Source: JAMBLL01 sp964460075 (GTDB lineage: Bacteria > Actinomycetota > Acidimicrobiia > Spongiisociales > UBA5794). From it: a stretch of 64,000 bases of DNA. The stretch spans positions 1 through 64,000 of the forward strand of contig CAYWPC010000013.1 of the NCBI GenBank assembly GCA_964460075.1. Reading direction: 5' to 3'. The position numbers and the translations under genes are program-made. This document shows, one piece after another, positions 1 to 9,269 of this stretch (position 1 is the first letter of the stretch; each line of letters begins with the position of its first letter). Under the pieces are notes generated by a model, which saw only the letters and a list, made by a program, of their open reading frames with translations, ran no database searches and was not told the origin of the DNA.

Positions 1-39
1 GACAAGTACGAGAACGGATACGAAGACGATGACGACTGA
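1..39 (+). CDS. 3' end of an upstream gene (partial)
   Basis: An open frame runs in from the left edge and ends at TGA 37-39 with a very acidic tail ending in four aspartates. It overlaps the ATG of the next gene at 29, as expected within an operon. Only 12 residues are visible, so no function can be given. The neighbours (ApbE and a ferric-reductase-like membrane protein) make a redox-related or FMN-binding partner possible, but that is only inference. Confidence 0.45.
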   Translation, partial: DKYENGYEDDDD

Positions 40-409
40 AGCGTCGGCAGAGCCACGGATCGCAGCGGGTAGACGGCACACCGTGTCTCGCCCGCTGCAT
101 CCAGCCGCTGGCTCCCGCACTACGGCCCTGGCACTCAGCATCACAGCAACGGCAGGGATGATGATCGCCATGGTGTCCGCCAATGCGACAGCCACAGCCG
201 TTACCACCGTCGCCTCGGAGGCTCTGCCTCCGGCCCCCGAGGCGACCGTGGTGACCATCGCCAGACCGAACATCCTCCTCCCCGTCCCCTCGCTCACCAA
301 CCAGGCGGCGCCCACTCCGAAGGCACCCGTTGCGGTCGCAACGCCGCAACCGATCAAGGTGGAGCCCCAACGCAGGGTTGTGGCGGTGAAGAGCAATGGA
401 AGCCGCTGA
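29..409 (+). CDS. Small membrane-anchored Ala/Pro-rich protein
   Basis: This 126-residue protein has a basic N-terminus, one hydrophobic segment at about residues 31-55 and then an extracytoplasmic Ala/Pro/Val-rich tail. I recognise no domain. It overlaps the partial upstream gene by 11 nt and the ApbE gene by 14 nt, so it is translated as part of the same operon. In actinobacteria, ApbE and ferric-reductase-like genes often sit beside an FMN-binding-domain protein, but this protein is too short and lacks that domain. It may be an accessory or spacer protein. Function unknown. Confidence 0.6.
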   Translation: MTTEASAEPRIAAGRRHTVSRPLHPAAGSRTTALALSITATAGMMIAMVSANATATAVTTVASEALPPAPEATVVTIARPNILLPVPSLTNQAAPTPKAPVAVATPQPIKVEPQRRVVAVKSNGSR

Positions 410-1316
410 CGCGACACCATCGATCCTGAGCTTCCGAGCAATGGGGAGCAACACAGACCTGGTCGTCAATGGTCCGAGCCACCTCCTCGGCCTCGGGCAA
501 GAGAGAGTCGAGCAACTCGAGCGGGCGTGGAGCCGCTTCCTGCACGACAGCGACATCACGGCCCTGAACAACTCGCCCGAATGGGTGGATGTTTCGGCGG
601 ACACGTTGACGCTGATCGACCATGCATTGAACGCATGGAGGATCACCGGTGGCGCATTCGATCCGACAGTTCTGCCATCGCTCGTTGCTAACGGCTACGC
701 CGAAAGCAGATGTGCATCACCGGGCCGAACCGTCCTGCCCTACCCGGCCCGAAGCGGGCCAGCCCCTGGACCCGAGGGCATAGAAATCAACCGGTCGACG
801 TCGCGTGCGCGGCTCCCGATGGGTGTCGGCTTCGATCCTGGCGGCATCGGAAAGGGGCTCGCAGCCGACATCGTGGCCTGTGCATTGATCAGAGCGGGCG
901 CAACTGCGGCAATCCTGTCGATCGGAGGCGACGTCCGCGTCGCAGGTGACGCACCAGCAGGTTGGATAGTTGCTGTCGAGGATCCCTTCTCCCCAGAAGA
1001 GACGATCGGCGAACTGAGCCTTGTCAACGGCGCAGTTTGCACCTCATCGGTCAGGGCGAAGACCTGGATCCATGACGACACACCCATGCATCATCTCATC
1101 GATCCACGAACGGGAAACCCGATGACCTCATCGATAGTCTCCGCGACGGTCGTAGCAGGAGAGGCCTGGCTAGCCGAAGCCCTGTGCAAGGCAGCTCTCA
1201 CGGCTGAACCAGTTGACGCTCTCACATTCCTGGAGTCAACGGGAGCCGACGGAATGCTCGTCGACACCAACCGCGTCATCTGGCGTACACCAGGCATCGA
1301 AAGGTTCGCAGCATGA
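396..1316 (+). CDS. apbE: FAD:protein FMN transferase (ApbE family)
   Basis: This 306-residue protein has the ApbE fold signatures: an N-terminal segment reading AMGSNTDLVV, the nucleotide-binding stretch FDPGGIGKGLAAD near residues 147-159, a following SIGGDVRVAG loop, and the late HHLIDPRTGNPM motif near residue 230. Family members move FMN from FAD onto a Thr/Ser of flavoprotein partners, using a divalent metal, usually outside the membrane. No signal peptide is obvious here. It overlaps the preceding small membrane protein and is followed by the ferric-reductase-like protein with a 4-nt ATGA overlap, so the three probably form one redox operon. The family assignment is firm; the flavinylated partner is not visible in the window. 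Confidence 0.9.
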   Translation: MEAADATPSILSFRAMGSNTDLVVNGPSHLLGLGQERVEQLERAWSRFLHDSDITALNNSPEWVDVSADTLTLIDHALNAWRITGGAFDPTVLPSLVANGYAESRCASPGRTVLPYPARSGPAPGPEGIEINRSTSRARLPMGVGFDPGGIGKGLAADIVACALIRAGATAAILSIGGDVRVAGDAPAGWIVAVEDPFSPEETIGELSLVNGAVCTSSVRAKTWIHDDTPMHHLIDPRTGNPMTSSIVSATVVAGEAWLAEALCKAALTAEPVDALTFLESTGADGMLVDTNRVIWRTPGIERFAA

Positions 1317-1921
1317 TCGCCGCAAGCGCCTGGTGGTTCCTCGCCCGATCTTCGGGGCTCGTGGCCGGAGTCCTGCTCGTGATGGCATTCATATGGGGCA
1401 TTCTTCTGTCGACGCAACTCGTGAAGCCCGTCAAACGTGCCGCGTGGTTGCTCGATCTCCACCGTTGGCTCGGTGGACTCACTGTCGGCTTCGTGATCCT
1501 GCACGTTGTTGGACTCGTTGGCGACTCGTATCTCACATTCGACCTAGCCAGCATTTTCGTCCCGTTTGCATCAAAGTGGCAACCAGGCGCCGTCACCTGG
1601 GGTGTCGTAGGGATGTACCTGCTTGCTGCAGTTCAGCTCACCTCATGGCCACGCGTTCGCTCGCACCTTTCGCGTCGGATTTGGCGAGCAATCCACCTGT
1701 TGAGCTTCCCTCTGCTGTGGGTCGTCGCCATGCACTCTGGTGCCGCCGGAACCGACGTGGGAAATCGGCTGTACGTCACCTCCGTGCTGCTTCTTGTCGG
1801 CATGTCGGTCTTCGTCGTGCTGTATCGCCTGCTCGCCGGCACTGGAAGGAAGCGCAAGTCTGCCAGGAAGTCGACGATCGCTGCCAAGCCGCGGTCCGAA
1901 CGTGCCAGCGTCGGCCGATGA
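1313..1921 (+). CDS. Ferric-reductase-like transmembrane protein
   Basis: The 202-residue product has about five to six hydrophobic segments and ends in a Lys/Arg-rich cytoplasmic tail. Histidines lie in membrane segments (HRWLGG, ILHVVGL, RAIHLLSF, VAMHSG), as in the heme-binding ferric reductase-like domain (FRD/MsrQ/YedZ type). It starts inside the end of apbE (ATGA overlap). A membrane b-heme protein beside a flavin transferase suggests an extracytoplasmic electron-transfer system in which heme feeds a flavinylated partner. The electron acceptor is unknown. The next gene is convergent, so the operon ends here. Confidence 0.75.
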   Translation: MIAASAWWFLARSSGLVAGVLLVMAFIWGILLSTQLVKPVKRAAWLLDLHRWLGGLTVGFVILHVVGLVGDSYLTFDLASIFVPFASKWQPGAVTWGVVGMYLLAAVQLTSWPRVRSHLSRRIWRAIHLLSFPLLWVVAMHSGAAGTDVGNRLYVTSVLLLVGMSVFVVLYRLLAGTGRKRKSARKSTIAAKPRSERASVGR

Positions 1922-1943
1922 CTGGGCAGATCGAGAGCAGCCG

Positions 1944-3197
1944 TCAGGAATCTTGCTGATCGTCATCCGACGGCTCTGCAAGCAGCGCAGCCGCCGTTGA
2001 CGATCGAGCAGGCAAGCTGATGAACCTCCGCTGAATTGGCCGTGCCATGAACATGACCCTCGCCAAGCCGTATAGAGCAACCGGCAGGAAGAATCCGGCC
2101 AATCCCCAGAGATATCCAGTGGGGCCGAACGCCGCCATGAGCCAGGAAACGGTCAGCGGACCAACGACGGAGCCAATGCCATACACGAACACGATCCCTG
2201 CGGCTGCCGCGACGAGTTGTTGTTCTGGAATCACGTCGTTGATCTGTGAGACCGCCAGCGAGTACATCGGGAAGGCAAGACCTCCATATATGCCCATGAA
2301 CACGAACAACCAGGGGCTGCCCTGGTCAGTCGCCACAGCGGCAGCGGCGGCTGCAACTGCACCTGCAGCAACGAGAACCGTGACACGTCTTCGAGGAAAC
2401 GCATCCGATAGGTAACCGATGGGGTATTGAGTGACGACTGCCCCTACGAGGGAGGTCGCCATGAAGACACCGACGAGGGACGGCCGCATGCCGACGTTCG
2501 TCGCGTACAGAGCACCAAGCGCGAGGATGGAGCTACCCGCGGCTCCGGCGAAGGCAACCGCGACAACACCAAACGGTGCTGCGCGAAACAGCGCTCGCAC
2601 CGAAAATTCCACAGGGACCGCTCGGCTAGGGGTCGGGATTCTTATGAGGGCAATGGGGACAACTGCTAACGAGATCAGTATCCCCGCCAGGATGAACAGC
2701 GTCGACTCGGACGGGTCCGCGAGTCCGAGCAGGGTCTGGCCGAAAGCTAGACCAAGGGTCACGACCAGCATGTACACAGACAAGAGACGTCCCCGCGTCT
2801 CGTTTGATGAACGATCGTTCAGCCAACTCTCCACGGTCACGTACAACCCGGACATGCACAACCCTGCAACGAAACGCAACGCACCCCACGTCCATGGGCT
2901 CGCTATCAGCGAATACGACAGTGCTGTTGCTGATGCAAGAGCCGCAAGACCCGAGAACACGCGTATGTGCCCAACAGCAACGAGCCAGCGTGGAACCGTC
3001 AACGATCCGAGGAGGAAGCCAACGTAATACATGGCCATCACGACACCGATGACAACAGTCGGGAAGCCCTCGGCGTCGGCCTGTATCCCGAGGAGCGATC
3101 CGAGCAGTCCGTTGCCGACCATCAACAGCCCCAGGCCGGCGAAGAGTGGTAGAACCGATGCTACGACACCGCGTTGTTTCACCGTTCGGTACTCCAT
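1944..3197 (-). CDS. MFS transporter, YcaD-like
   Basis: This 417-residue protein has about twelve hydrophobic segments, with a charged loop PRWLVAVGHIRVF between helices 2 and 3 and a central cytoplasmic loop (RIPTPSRAVPVEF) splitting two six-helix halves, as in the major facilitator superfamily. The SWLNDRSSNETRGR stretch after helix 4 resembles the YcaD/MFS-1 group. The substrate cannot be read from sequence. It is convergent with the ferric-reductase gene and divergent from the secreted protein at 3391. It is probably monocistronic. Confidence 0.8.
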   Translation of the reverse strand: MEYRTVKQRGVVASVLPLFAGLGLLMVGNGLLGSLLGIQADAEGFPTVVIGVVMAMYYVGFLLGSLTVPRWLVAVGHIRVFSGLAALASATALSYSLIASPWTWGALRFVAGLCMSGLYVTVESWLNDRSSNETRGRLLSVYMLVVTLGLAFGQTLLGLADPSESTLFILAGILISLAVVPIALIRIPTPSRAVPVEFSVRALFRAAPFGVVAVAFAGAAGSSILALGALYATNVGMRPSLVGVFMATSLVGAVVTQYPIGYLSDAFPRRRVTVLVAAGAVAAAAAAVATDQGSPWLFVFMGIYGGLAFPMYSLAVSQINDVIPEQQLVAAAAGIVFVYGIGSVVGPLTVSWLMAAFGPTGYLWGLAGFFLPVALYGLARVMFMARPIQRRFISLPARSSTAAALLAEPSDDDQQDS

Positions 3198-3390
3198 CGC
3201 GCCAACCGATCTCGGATACGAGCACGGATGCTACTCACCGTTTCGCTCCAGTTGGCATCAGCGACCGCGACGACGAGATGCGCAACACTGTCACCTAGGC
3301 GACAGATTGTCGACCTCGGAGGGGGGCATGTCGTTGTGTCACTGTCCCGGTTGACGATCGGGACGATCAACCGACATATGGGAGGGTTCC

Positions 3391-4254
3391 GTGAAGGGCC
3401 GAAGAACGCTATTTATCGCGCTGGCAGTCGCGCTCATGATGGTATCAAGCGCAGTCATCGCCGTTGCACATTCATCATCGAAGCGAGTCGTGATCGGCGG
3501 TCCGAACAGAGTCACGATGGTGGCGCACCACGACGGTGATGTGCGCTGGATCCTTCCAGGGCTCAGAGAGCTCGATCAATCGATCTTCGGGACACCGGAC
3601 ACCCCGCTTCGCGCGGAGCTCGTTCCGCTGAATGAGCGAGCAGTGAAGGACGGCAAGTACGTCAAAGCCGCGCCGGACGGCACGCCAATGCCAACGCCGT
3701 TCTCGAACAACTGGGCCCAGGTCACCGGAGCGGCCAGGGTGAAGGTCAGAGACGTCACGTCGGTTTCTGGATCGACAACACGCGACACAATCGACGCCAC
3801 GTTCGAGTTCACCAGTCCCGCTGGGGATGACTACAAGGTCGTAGTGAAGAAGGCATTGCCGGAGATTCCCGGTCACGAGAATTTCGGTGGCGTTGGCATC
3901 AACGTCCTCCAGCACGGAGCGACAGGGATCGGCACACCGCTGATGCCGCAGCTCATGGCCTACATCGCGTTCTGGGGTGCTGCAGATCTCTACGTGAACG
4001 GTGAGCTCGCTCCACAGAAGCGCTTCGTGCACTTCATGCTGTCCGAGCGTGTCCGCGATGACGACTACAACCTGGTGCTCAACGATGGAGTGAACCCGGA
4101 AGGCACACTGCAAGCACACCTCATCATGCCACCTGTCGCGTTGGGTGCTGACGGACCGGTAGACAGCCCCGTTCCAACGCAGTTCGCACTGCCGAACGGT
4201 GCCGTCCAGCCATTCATCCACATCATGTACGACACGGTCGAAACCAATAGTTGA
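3391..4254 (+). CDS. Secreted protein of unknown function
   Basis: GTG start preceded by a GGGAGG ribosome site 5 nt upstream. Residues 1-27 are a typical Sec signal peptide (KGRR, a hydrophobic core, then a VIAVAHS cleavage area). The mature part, about 260 residues, has no family I recognise and no cysteine pattern. It looks like a soluble beta-rich extracellular domain. It stands alone between divergent and convergent neighbours and is followed directly by a strong hairpin terminator, so it is likely monocistronic. Confidence 0.7.
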   Translation: MKGRRTLFIALAVALMMVSSAVIAVAHSSSKRVVIGGPNRVTMVAHHDGDVRWILPGLRELDQSIFGTPDTPLRAELVPLNERAVKDGKYVKAAPDGTPMPTPFSNNWAQVTGAARVKVRDVTSVSGSTTRDTIDATFEFTSPAGDDYKVVVKKALPEIPGHENFGGVGINVLQHGATGIGTPLMPQLMAYIAFWGAADLYVNGELAPQKRFVHFMLSERVRDDDYNLVLNDGVNPEGTLQAHLIMPPVALGADGPVDSPVPTQFALPNGAVQPFIHIMYDTVETNS

Positions 4255-4264
4255 AGCTGACGAA

Positions 4265-4302
4265 GAGGGACCGGCCGAACGTATTCGTTCGGCCGGTCCC
4301 TC
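4265..4302 (+). terminator. Hairpin terminator, 17-bp perfect stem
   Basis: A perfect 17-bp inverted repeat with a TATT loop lies 10 bp after the stop of the secreted protein gene and before the converging end of the ABC ATPase gene. There is no clear T-run, so it may act on both strands as a convergent-gene terminator. Confidence 0.75.
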
Positions 4303-4364
4303 GCGTAGCCGTGTGAAGCGACCGATGTCTTGGAGCCGTCACGCATGCATCATGCCGTTGGGCG

Positions 4365-5945
4365 TCAGGATGCGCCGTTGCCGGCGACGATCCCAGCCAT
4401 CAACAATCCGACATCCTCGCGTGACGCGGTATTGGGGTCGACGATTCCCATGATCTTTCCCTCGTACATGACGGCAATCCGATCAGAGAGCCCGAACACC
4501 TCATCGAGATCCTCAGATATCATCAGTATCGCTGTGCACGGGTCGCGATTGTCGACCGACGCGTCTTCTGTGAACGCTGCATCCGAGAGTGCGTTCCTCT
4601 TGTCGATCAAGCGACGATGGATGTACTCGGCGGCACCTATGTCAACGCCGCGTGTCGGCTGAGAAGCGACAAGGACTGTCGGTGAGGCTGACAGCTCACG
4701 GGCCATGATCAGCTTCTGGATATTTCCTCCAGACAGGCTCCGGCATGGCGTCTCAAGGGACGGAGTGCGCACATCGAACGCCTCTACGAGCTCATTGGAA
4801 TAGCCCTTGATCGTACCGAAATCGAACATGCCGTACTTCAAGTAGCCAGAGCTCGCGTAGTCGATCATCATGAGGTTTTCCCAAACCGTGAAGTCAACGA
4901 TCGCCCCCTCCTGCATTCGCTCCTCTGGGACATACGCAAGACCGGCCTGACGAACCTTCTTCGGTCGAGCCCCTGTCACCTCAGTGCCCGCAACCTTGAT
5001 AGAACCGCTTTCAGCGGTACGGAGGCCCGCAATGGTTTCGGCCAATTCCCGCTGCCCGTTCCCCGAAACTCCCGCAATACCGACGATCTCACCTTTCCGA
5101 ACATCCAGGTCCAAGTGATCAACCGATATGACGCCCCTGTCCCCCATGACCGTTAAGTCGCGAATCTCGAGGGCCACATCTCCTGGCTGCGCCGGCAGCT
5201 TGTCTGGAATGAGCTTGACTTGACGCCCAACCATCATGTTCGCAAGGCTCTCCCGTGTGGCGCCGGCAACGGGCACTTCACCGGTCACGGCACCGTTGCG
5301 CAACACGGTGATACGCGTTGAAAGAGCGAGCACCTCGTGAAGCTTGTGAGAGATGAAAATCAGGCCTCGCCCGTCATCGGTGAGCTTGCGCAATGTCGTG
5401 AACAACTGATCGACTTCCTGTGGTGTCAGCACAGCCGTCGGCTCATCGAGGATGAGCAGTCTCGCTTCGCGGTACAGAGACTTGATGATCTCGACCCTTT
5501 GGCGCTCGCCGACCGATAGATGCCACAGCATGGCGGACGGGTCGAGCTCAAGTCCGTACCGGTCCGACAGCTCAAGAATTCGCTTCGACACGACCTTGAG
5601 ATCTGTCAGGAATCCACGACTCGATGACAAACCAAGCGCCACGTTCTCTGCCACAGTCAAGGTTGGGACCAGCATGAAGTGCTGGTGAATCATCCCTATC
5701 CCGTGCTCGATCGCTGCCGTCGGGCTTGCAATTTCTACCAGCTCTCCGTCGAGCCATATCTCGCCCTCGTCCGCCTGGTAAAGACCATAGAGGATCTTCA
5801 TCAAGGTGCTCTTGCCAGCCCCATTCTCACCAAGCAGCGTGTGCACCTCGCCTGGTACTACGTCGAAGTCGACGCGGTCGTTCGCGAGCACACCAGGGAA
5901 TCGCTTCGTGATTCCACGCATCTTGAGCATCGCGTCGGCCTTCAC
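4365..5945 (-). CDS. ABC transporter ATPase, BMP/nucleoside type (two ATPase domains)
   Basis: I place the start at GTG 5945, where AGGAGA lies 4 nt upstream; the longer frame runs through a hairpin and the upstream stop. The 526-residue protein has two ABC domains in tandem. The first has Walker A GENGAGKST, signature LSVGERQR and Walker B LLILDEPT. The second has a degenerate P-loop GVSGNGQRE and signature LSGGNIQK. This is the layout of sugar/nucleoside importer ATPases (RbsA/YufO group). It is the last gene of the operon permease-permease-binding protein-ATPase. The shared operator suggests purine- or ureide-related cargo. The substrate is inferred, not shown. Confidence 0.88.
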   Translation of the reverse strand: MKADAMLKMRGITKRFPGVLANDRVDFDVVPGEVHTLLGENGAGKSTLMKILYGLYQADEGEIWLDGELVEIASPTAAIEHGIGMIHQHFMLVPTLTVAENVALGLSSSRGFLTDLKVVSKRILELSDRYGLELDPSAMLWHLSVGERQRVEIIKSLYREARLLILDEPTAVLTPQEVDQLFTTLRKLTDDGRGLIFISHKLHEVLALSTRITVLRNGAVTGEVPVAGATRESLANMMVGRQVKLIPDKLPAQPGDVALEIRDLTVMGDRGVISVDHLDLDVRKGEIVGIAGVSGNGQRELAETIAGLRTAESGSIKVAGTEVTGARPKKVRQAGLAYVPEERMQEGAIVDFTVWENLMMIDYASSGYLKYGMFDFGTIKGYSNELVEAFDVRTPSLETPCRSLSGGNIQKLIMARELSASPTVLVASQPTRGVDIGAAEYIHRRLIDKRNALSDAAFTEDASVDNRDPCTAILMISEDLDEVFGLSDRIAVMYEGKIMGIVDPNTASREDVGLLMAGIVAGNGAS

Positions 5946-5961
5946 ATGTCTCTCCTGAATC

Positions 5962-5993
5962 GTGATAGGGGGATCAGACGATCCCCCTATCAC
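5962..5993 (-). terminator. Intra-operon hairpin after the binding-protein gene
   Basis: A perfect 14-bp inverted repeat (GTGATAGGGGGATC, loop AGAC on the + strand) sits between the stop of the solute-binding protein gene and the ribosome site of the ATPase gene. Such hairpins often attenuate read-through or protect the 3' end of the binding-protein message, so that the binding protein is made in excess. No T-run is present. Confidence 0.7.
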
Positions 5994-6000
5994 ATCGCTG

Positions 6001-6954
6001 CTATCCCTCTGCCTTGAACTTCGCGACAGCATCGTCGCCAAGTTTTCTCACATCGCTCGGAAGGTTGTACGCGTCGTTGTACTCGATCACCAAGCCGTCA
6101 TTGGCAAAATTGATCTGATAGATCTCGCCGCCGAGCTTGCCGCTCTTCACGTTATCGACGATCTCCTTGAGGATGACCTCCCAGTGATACACCTGGGATG
6201 CGACCACGATCTCTGGAGCGAGACTTGTTTGGTTGGACTGGGTGCCGAACCAAAGTACGCCCTTCGTCTTGGCAACACCGACAGCGCCGACCACCATCTG
6301 GGCGGTACCAGACAGCACGTCCGCACCATTGCCGATCAGCGACTGACCGGCCTCAGAGGCGAGCGCTACATCACTGAACGAGTCGATGTAGTTGATGTTC
6401 ACCGTGGCTGAGGGATTCTGCTGAAGGACGCCGGCTTCGAATCCGTCGACGTACAGCTTTGCGTCGCCTACCTCGATGGGGCCAACGATTCCGATGTTGT
6501 TGCTCGCTGAGAGCGCTGCGGCCATGATCCCCATGACAACGCCGCCCTGATCCGATGCAGCCTCATACGCGTACACGTTCGGCAAGCCGAATGTGTCTGC
6601 AGCCGTACCCCACGCAAACGAGACGTCTGGGAAGTCTGGTGCAATCTCCTGGAGCGATCCGCCGTACTGGGAACCGTGGGCGATCACTAGGTCGTAGCCC
6701 TTCGACGCATAGTCACGAATGGCTGCAGCGGCGTCATCAACGATGAACGTGCCGTCGGTTATTGCTACTTCCACCCCGTCAAGGGAATTGACCGCATCGA
6801 CGATCGACTGCGTGAATGCAAGGTCGTTCGAGGCCGATGGTGCGACGATCGCTATCCTGAAATCGCCACTGTCAGATTCGCTGCTGCTGCACGCTGTCGC
6901 CACCAGTGCAAGGACCGCGAACAGCGCAATGGCTGTGATGCTTCGCTTCTTCAA
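6001..6954 (-). CDS. BMP-family lipoprotein, ABC solute-binding protein
   Basis: Translation most likely begins at TTG 6954, 4 nt after a strong GAGGAGGAGG ribosome site. This gives a 317-residue protein with a lipoprotein signal (KKRS, hydrophobic core, LVATAC). The mature part begins FRIAIVAPSASNDLAFTQS and carries IAHGSQYGGSLQEIAPDFPDV, typical of Bmp/PnrA-like periplasmic proteins that bind purine nucleosides or related compounds. It lies between the permease genes and the ATPase gene. A rigid hairpin follows it, fitting higher expression than the ATPase. Confidence 0.88.
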   Translation of the reverse strand: MKKRSITAIALFAVLALVATACSSSESDSGDFRIAIVAPSASNDLAFTQSIVDAVNSLDGVEVAITDGTFIVDDAAAAIRDYASKGYDLVIAHGSQYGGSLQEIAPDFPDVSFAWGTAADTFGLPNVYAYEAASDQGGVVMGIMAAALSASNNIGIVGPIEVGDAKLYVDGFEAGVLQQNPSATVNINYIDSFSDVALASEAGQSLIGNGADVLSGTAQMVVGAVGVAKTKGVLWFGTQSNQTSLAPEIVVASQVYHWEVILKEIVDNVKSGKLGGEIYQINFANDGLVIEYNDAYNLPSDVRKLGDDAVAKFKAEG

Positions 6955-6989
6955 TGTTCCTCCTCCTCGTGTCTCGGACCTCTCGGCCC

Positions 6990-7922
6990 CTATTTTCCTC
7001 TCGTGAACGGCTTGGTCAATGCCGCAGGCGCACTGAAGCGCCTCGCAACGAAGACCAGAGCCAAGATCGTGATGACTGCCGGAGCCATGGCCGCGAGGTT
7101 TGACAAATCTCGCGGGATGATCTCGAGCGTCTTGAGCTCCAGAACCAGTGCGTTCACCAGGCCGAATAGCAATGATCCTGCCATGATGCCGATCGGTCGC
7201 CATGCTCCAAAGTAGACGAGTGCGATCGCGATGAAACCTGCACCGTTCGTCAGGTTCTGCTGGAAGATGCCGAGCGTGATCGCGAGAACGGCTCCGGCGA
7301 TTCCTGCAAGCGTCCCACCGATGATCTGGGTTGCATAGCGAACCCTCAAGACGCTGACCCCGAGCGTGTCGGCCGCTTCGGGGTATTCGCCCACTGCACG
7401 GACGTTCATGCCGAACGTCGTACGCGTGATGACGAACCGGCTGACGGGAATTGCCAAGAAGGCGAGGTAGATAACTGCGCTGTGTTGGAAGAACATGTCT
7501 CCGATGTACGGGATATCTGCGAGAAGAGGGATACGCACGGGCGGGAAGGTGTTGATCGGAATCGGTGTACCGACGAGCTTCTGGAACAGCAGGTCACTCA
7601 GTCCAAGTCCGAAGAGATAGATGCCAATGCCGCTGATGCCCTGCTCAGCCTTGAGGGATACGGCAATAACCGCAGACGCCAGGCCCAGAAGAAGCCCGAC
7701 GAACGCACCGGCGAGGAGTCCGAACCATACGTTACCCGTCTTGAGAACGGCGTAGTAGCCGGTGAAGGCGCCGAGCAGCATGATGCCGTCCACGCCGAGG
7801 TTGAGCACACCGCTTCGCTGTCCGAATGTCTCCCCAAGGGCGGCAAGCAGCAGCGGGACGGCGAGCCGGACAGCCGACGCGACGACAGCGACCAGCACAG
7901 CAGTCGTGAACACATCACTCAC
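6990..7922 (-). CDS. ABC transporter permease, BMP/nucleoside type, subunit 2
   Basis: This 310-residue protein has about eight to nine hydrophobic helices and the motifs GETFGQRSGVLNLGVDGIMLLGA near the N-terminus and GTLAGIAGAVLAI in the middle. Both are characteristic of the branched-chain/ribose-type permease family (YufQ-like). Its ATG overlaps the stop of the other permease gene by 4 nt, so the two subunits are translationally coupled. It is the second membrane half of the importer. Confidence 0.88.
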   Translation of the reverse strand: MSDVFTTAVLVAVVASAVRLAVPLLLAALGETFGQRSGVLNLGVDGIMLLGAFTGYYAVLKTGNVWFGLLAGAFVGLLLGLASAVIAVSLKAEQGISGIGIYLFGLGLSDLLFQKLVGTPIPINTFPPVRIPLLADIPYIGDMFFQHSAVIYLAFLAIPVSRFVITRTTFGMNVRAVGEYPEAADTLGVSVLRVRYATQIIGGTLAGIAGAVLAITLGIFQQNLTNGAGFIAIALVYFGAWRPIGIMAGSLLFGLVNALVLELKTLEIIPRDLSNLAAMAPAVITILALVFVARRFSAPAALTKPFTRGK

Positions 7923-9121
7923 GTTCGCCCTCCCGGATCGATCGCGTCCGCTGCACCAGAATCTTCGTTGTGGCCCGAGATCGCCATACCGCCTTGGTCA
8001 CCACCACCCGCGCCGCCTTCGTCGAGCAGCAGAAGGTCTCTACCATCGGACTCGAGCAGCTTCAAGCGATATCGATCAGCGGCCACCACGAATACGACAA
8101 CAAGGCCGTTGAGTGCAACGATCAGCGCCGAGGGAACCTGAACCGCCCTCTGCAGGGCCTGCCCACCGACGAGCAGACCACCGAACAGGAATGAGGCTGG
8201 AATCGTCCACACCGGGTGTAGGCCACCAAAGAGCGCGGCCACAATGCCGTTGAAGCCGGCTCCTCCGGTGAATCCCATCGTGGATCCGTCGGTCACCATG
8301 CGGTGGCTCTCGCTGCCGAACACCAGTACCGCTCCCGCCAGGCCGGCCAAGGCGCCAGAGAGTGTGAGCGCGAGCGTGATAGTTCGACGCACAGGTATTC
8401 CGGCATACCGGGCCGCCTGTTCACTGAGTCCAACGGCTCGAAGTCGATAGCCGAGCGGTGTGCGCCACAGGAGGTAGTAGGCGGCCACGGCGGTGACGAT
8501 GGCAAGGACTGGTCCAATGTGCAATCGGTCACTCCCAAACAGAAAGGGTAGGTCCGCTGACTCAGCGAGGCGCTGCGTTTGCGGTATCCGCGTGCCACGT
8601 TCGATCTCAGCGGGGTCGATGAGCGGACCCCGCAACAGATAGCTCATCAGCTGCACAGCGACGATGTTGAGCATGATCGTGCTGAGAATCTCGTTTACCC
8701 GGTAGTACGCCTTCAGCGCTCCTGGGATCCATCCCCACAGTGCTCCACCGGCGATCCCAGCAAGGAGCACGACGGGGATCATGATGATCGAAGGCATCTC
8801 CGGCAGATAGAGTGCTGCGATCGTCGCGAAGAGACCGCCGAGCACCATCTGGCCCTCAGCACCGATGTTGATCACGTTCGCCCGGAAGGCGATCACGATA
8901 CCGACCCCGACGAACAGCAACGGGGTCGACTTCAGGACCGTGGCAATCAGAGCGTCGCCAGACCCGAATGCACCGATGAACATCTCGGCGAAACCCTCAA
9001 TCGGGTTCGCGCCGAGAAGGGCGAGCATGACCGCTCCGATCGCCAGAGCGACGAGAACGGACAGGACCGGGATGCCATATGCGAGGACGCGACGTTGCGC
9101 ATGACTGAGGTTGATGGTCAT
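7919..9121 (-). CDS. ABC transporter permease, BMP/nucleoside type, subunit 1
   Basis: First gene of the importer operon. The 400-residue product has many hydrophobic helices and the family motifs FRANVINIGAEGQMVLGG and GALAGLAGAVLVFG (YufP-like). The C-terminal ~50 residues form an acidic/Gly-rich cytoplasmic tail (DEGGAGGGDQGG) absent from most relatives. AGGGA lies about 10 nt before the ATG. The TTGACA-N3-TGTCAA operator is centred about 75 bp upstream, linking this transporter to the purine/ureide operons further along. Gene order (permeases first, ATPase last) is the reverse of the common bmp-ATPase-permease order. Confidence 0.87.
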   Translation of the reverse strand: MTINLSHAQRRVLAYGIPVLSVLVALAIGAVMLALLGANPIEGFAEMFIGAFGSGDALIATVLKSTPLLFVGVGIVIAFRANVINIGAEGQMVLGGLFATIAALYLPEMPSIIMIPVVLLAGIAGGALWGWIPGALKAYYRVNEILSTIMLNIVAVQLMSYLLRGPLIDPAEIERGTRIPQTQRLAESADLPFLFGSDRLHIGPVLAIVTAVAAYYLLWRTPLGYRLRAVGLSEQAARYAGIPVRRTITLALTLSGALAGLAGAVLVFGSESHRMVTDGSTMGFTGGAGFNGIVAALFGGLHPVWTIPASFLFGGLLVGGQALQRAVQVPSALIVALNGLVVVFVVAADRYRLKLLESDGRDLLLLDEGGAGGGDQGGMAISGHNEDSGAADAIDPGGRT

Positions 9122-9184
9122 CTCACATTGTCCCTACCCACACCTTGATCTACCAGGGAGACCGCGTTGGTAGAGACTCATCGG

Positions 9185-9205
9185 AATTTGACAAAATGTC
9201 AAATT
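9185..9205. promoter_or_regulatory. Operator site 1 (TTGACA-N3-TGTCAA) before the ABC importer
   Basis: AATTTGACA and TGTCAAATT form perfect 9-bp arms around AAA, 64 bp before the first permease ATG. The same core occurs at 23068-23106 and 30519-30537. Read on the minus strand it contains TTGACA, which could serve as a -35 box, though no clean -10 follows. A second small inverted repeat, TCTACCA/TGGTAGA at 9149-9155 and 9168-9174, lies in the presumed leader. Confidence 0.75.
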
Positions 9206-9269
9206 GAACACCTTTTGGACCGGAGCATCGACGTTGCAATCCTGACTGCGCCGAAGAGATTCTCGAGCA

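Noticed and set aside
6955..7203. N-terminal extension of the BMP lipoprotein
   Set aside because: It overlaps the permease gene, and a strong ribosome site precedes TTG 6954 with a lipoprotein signal right after it.
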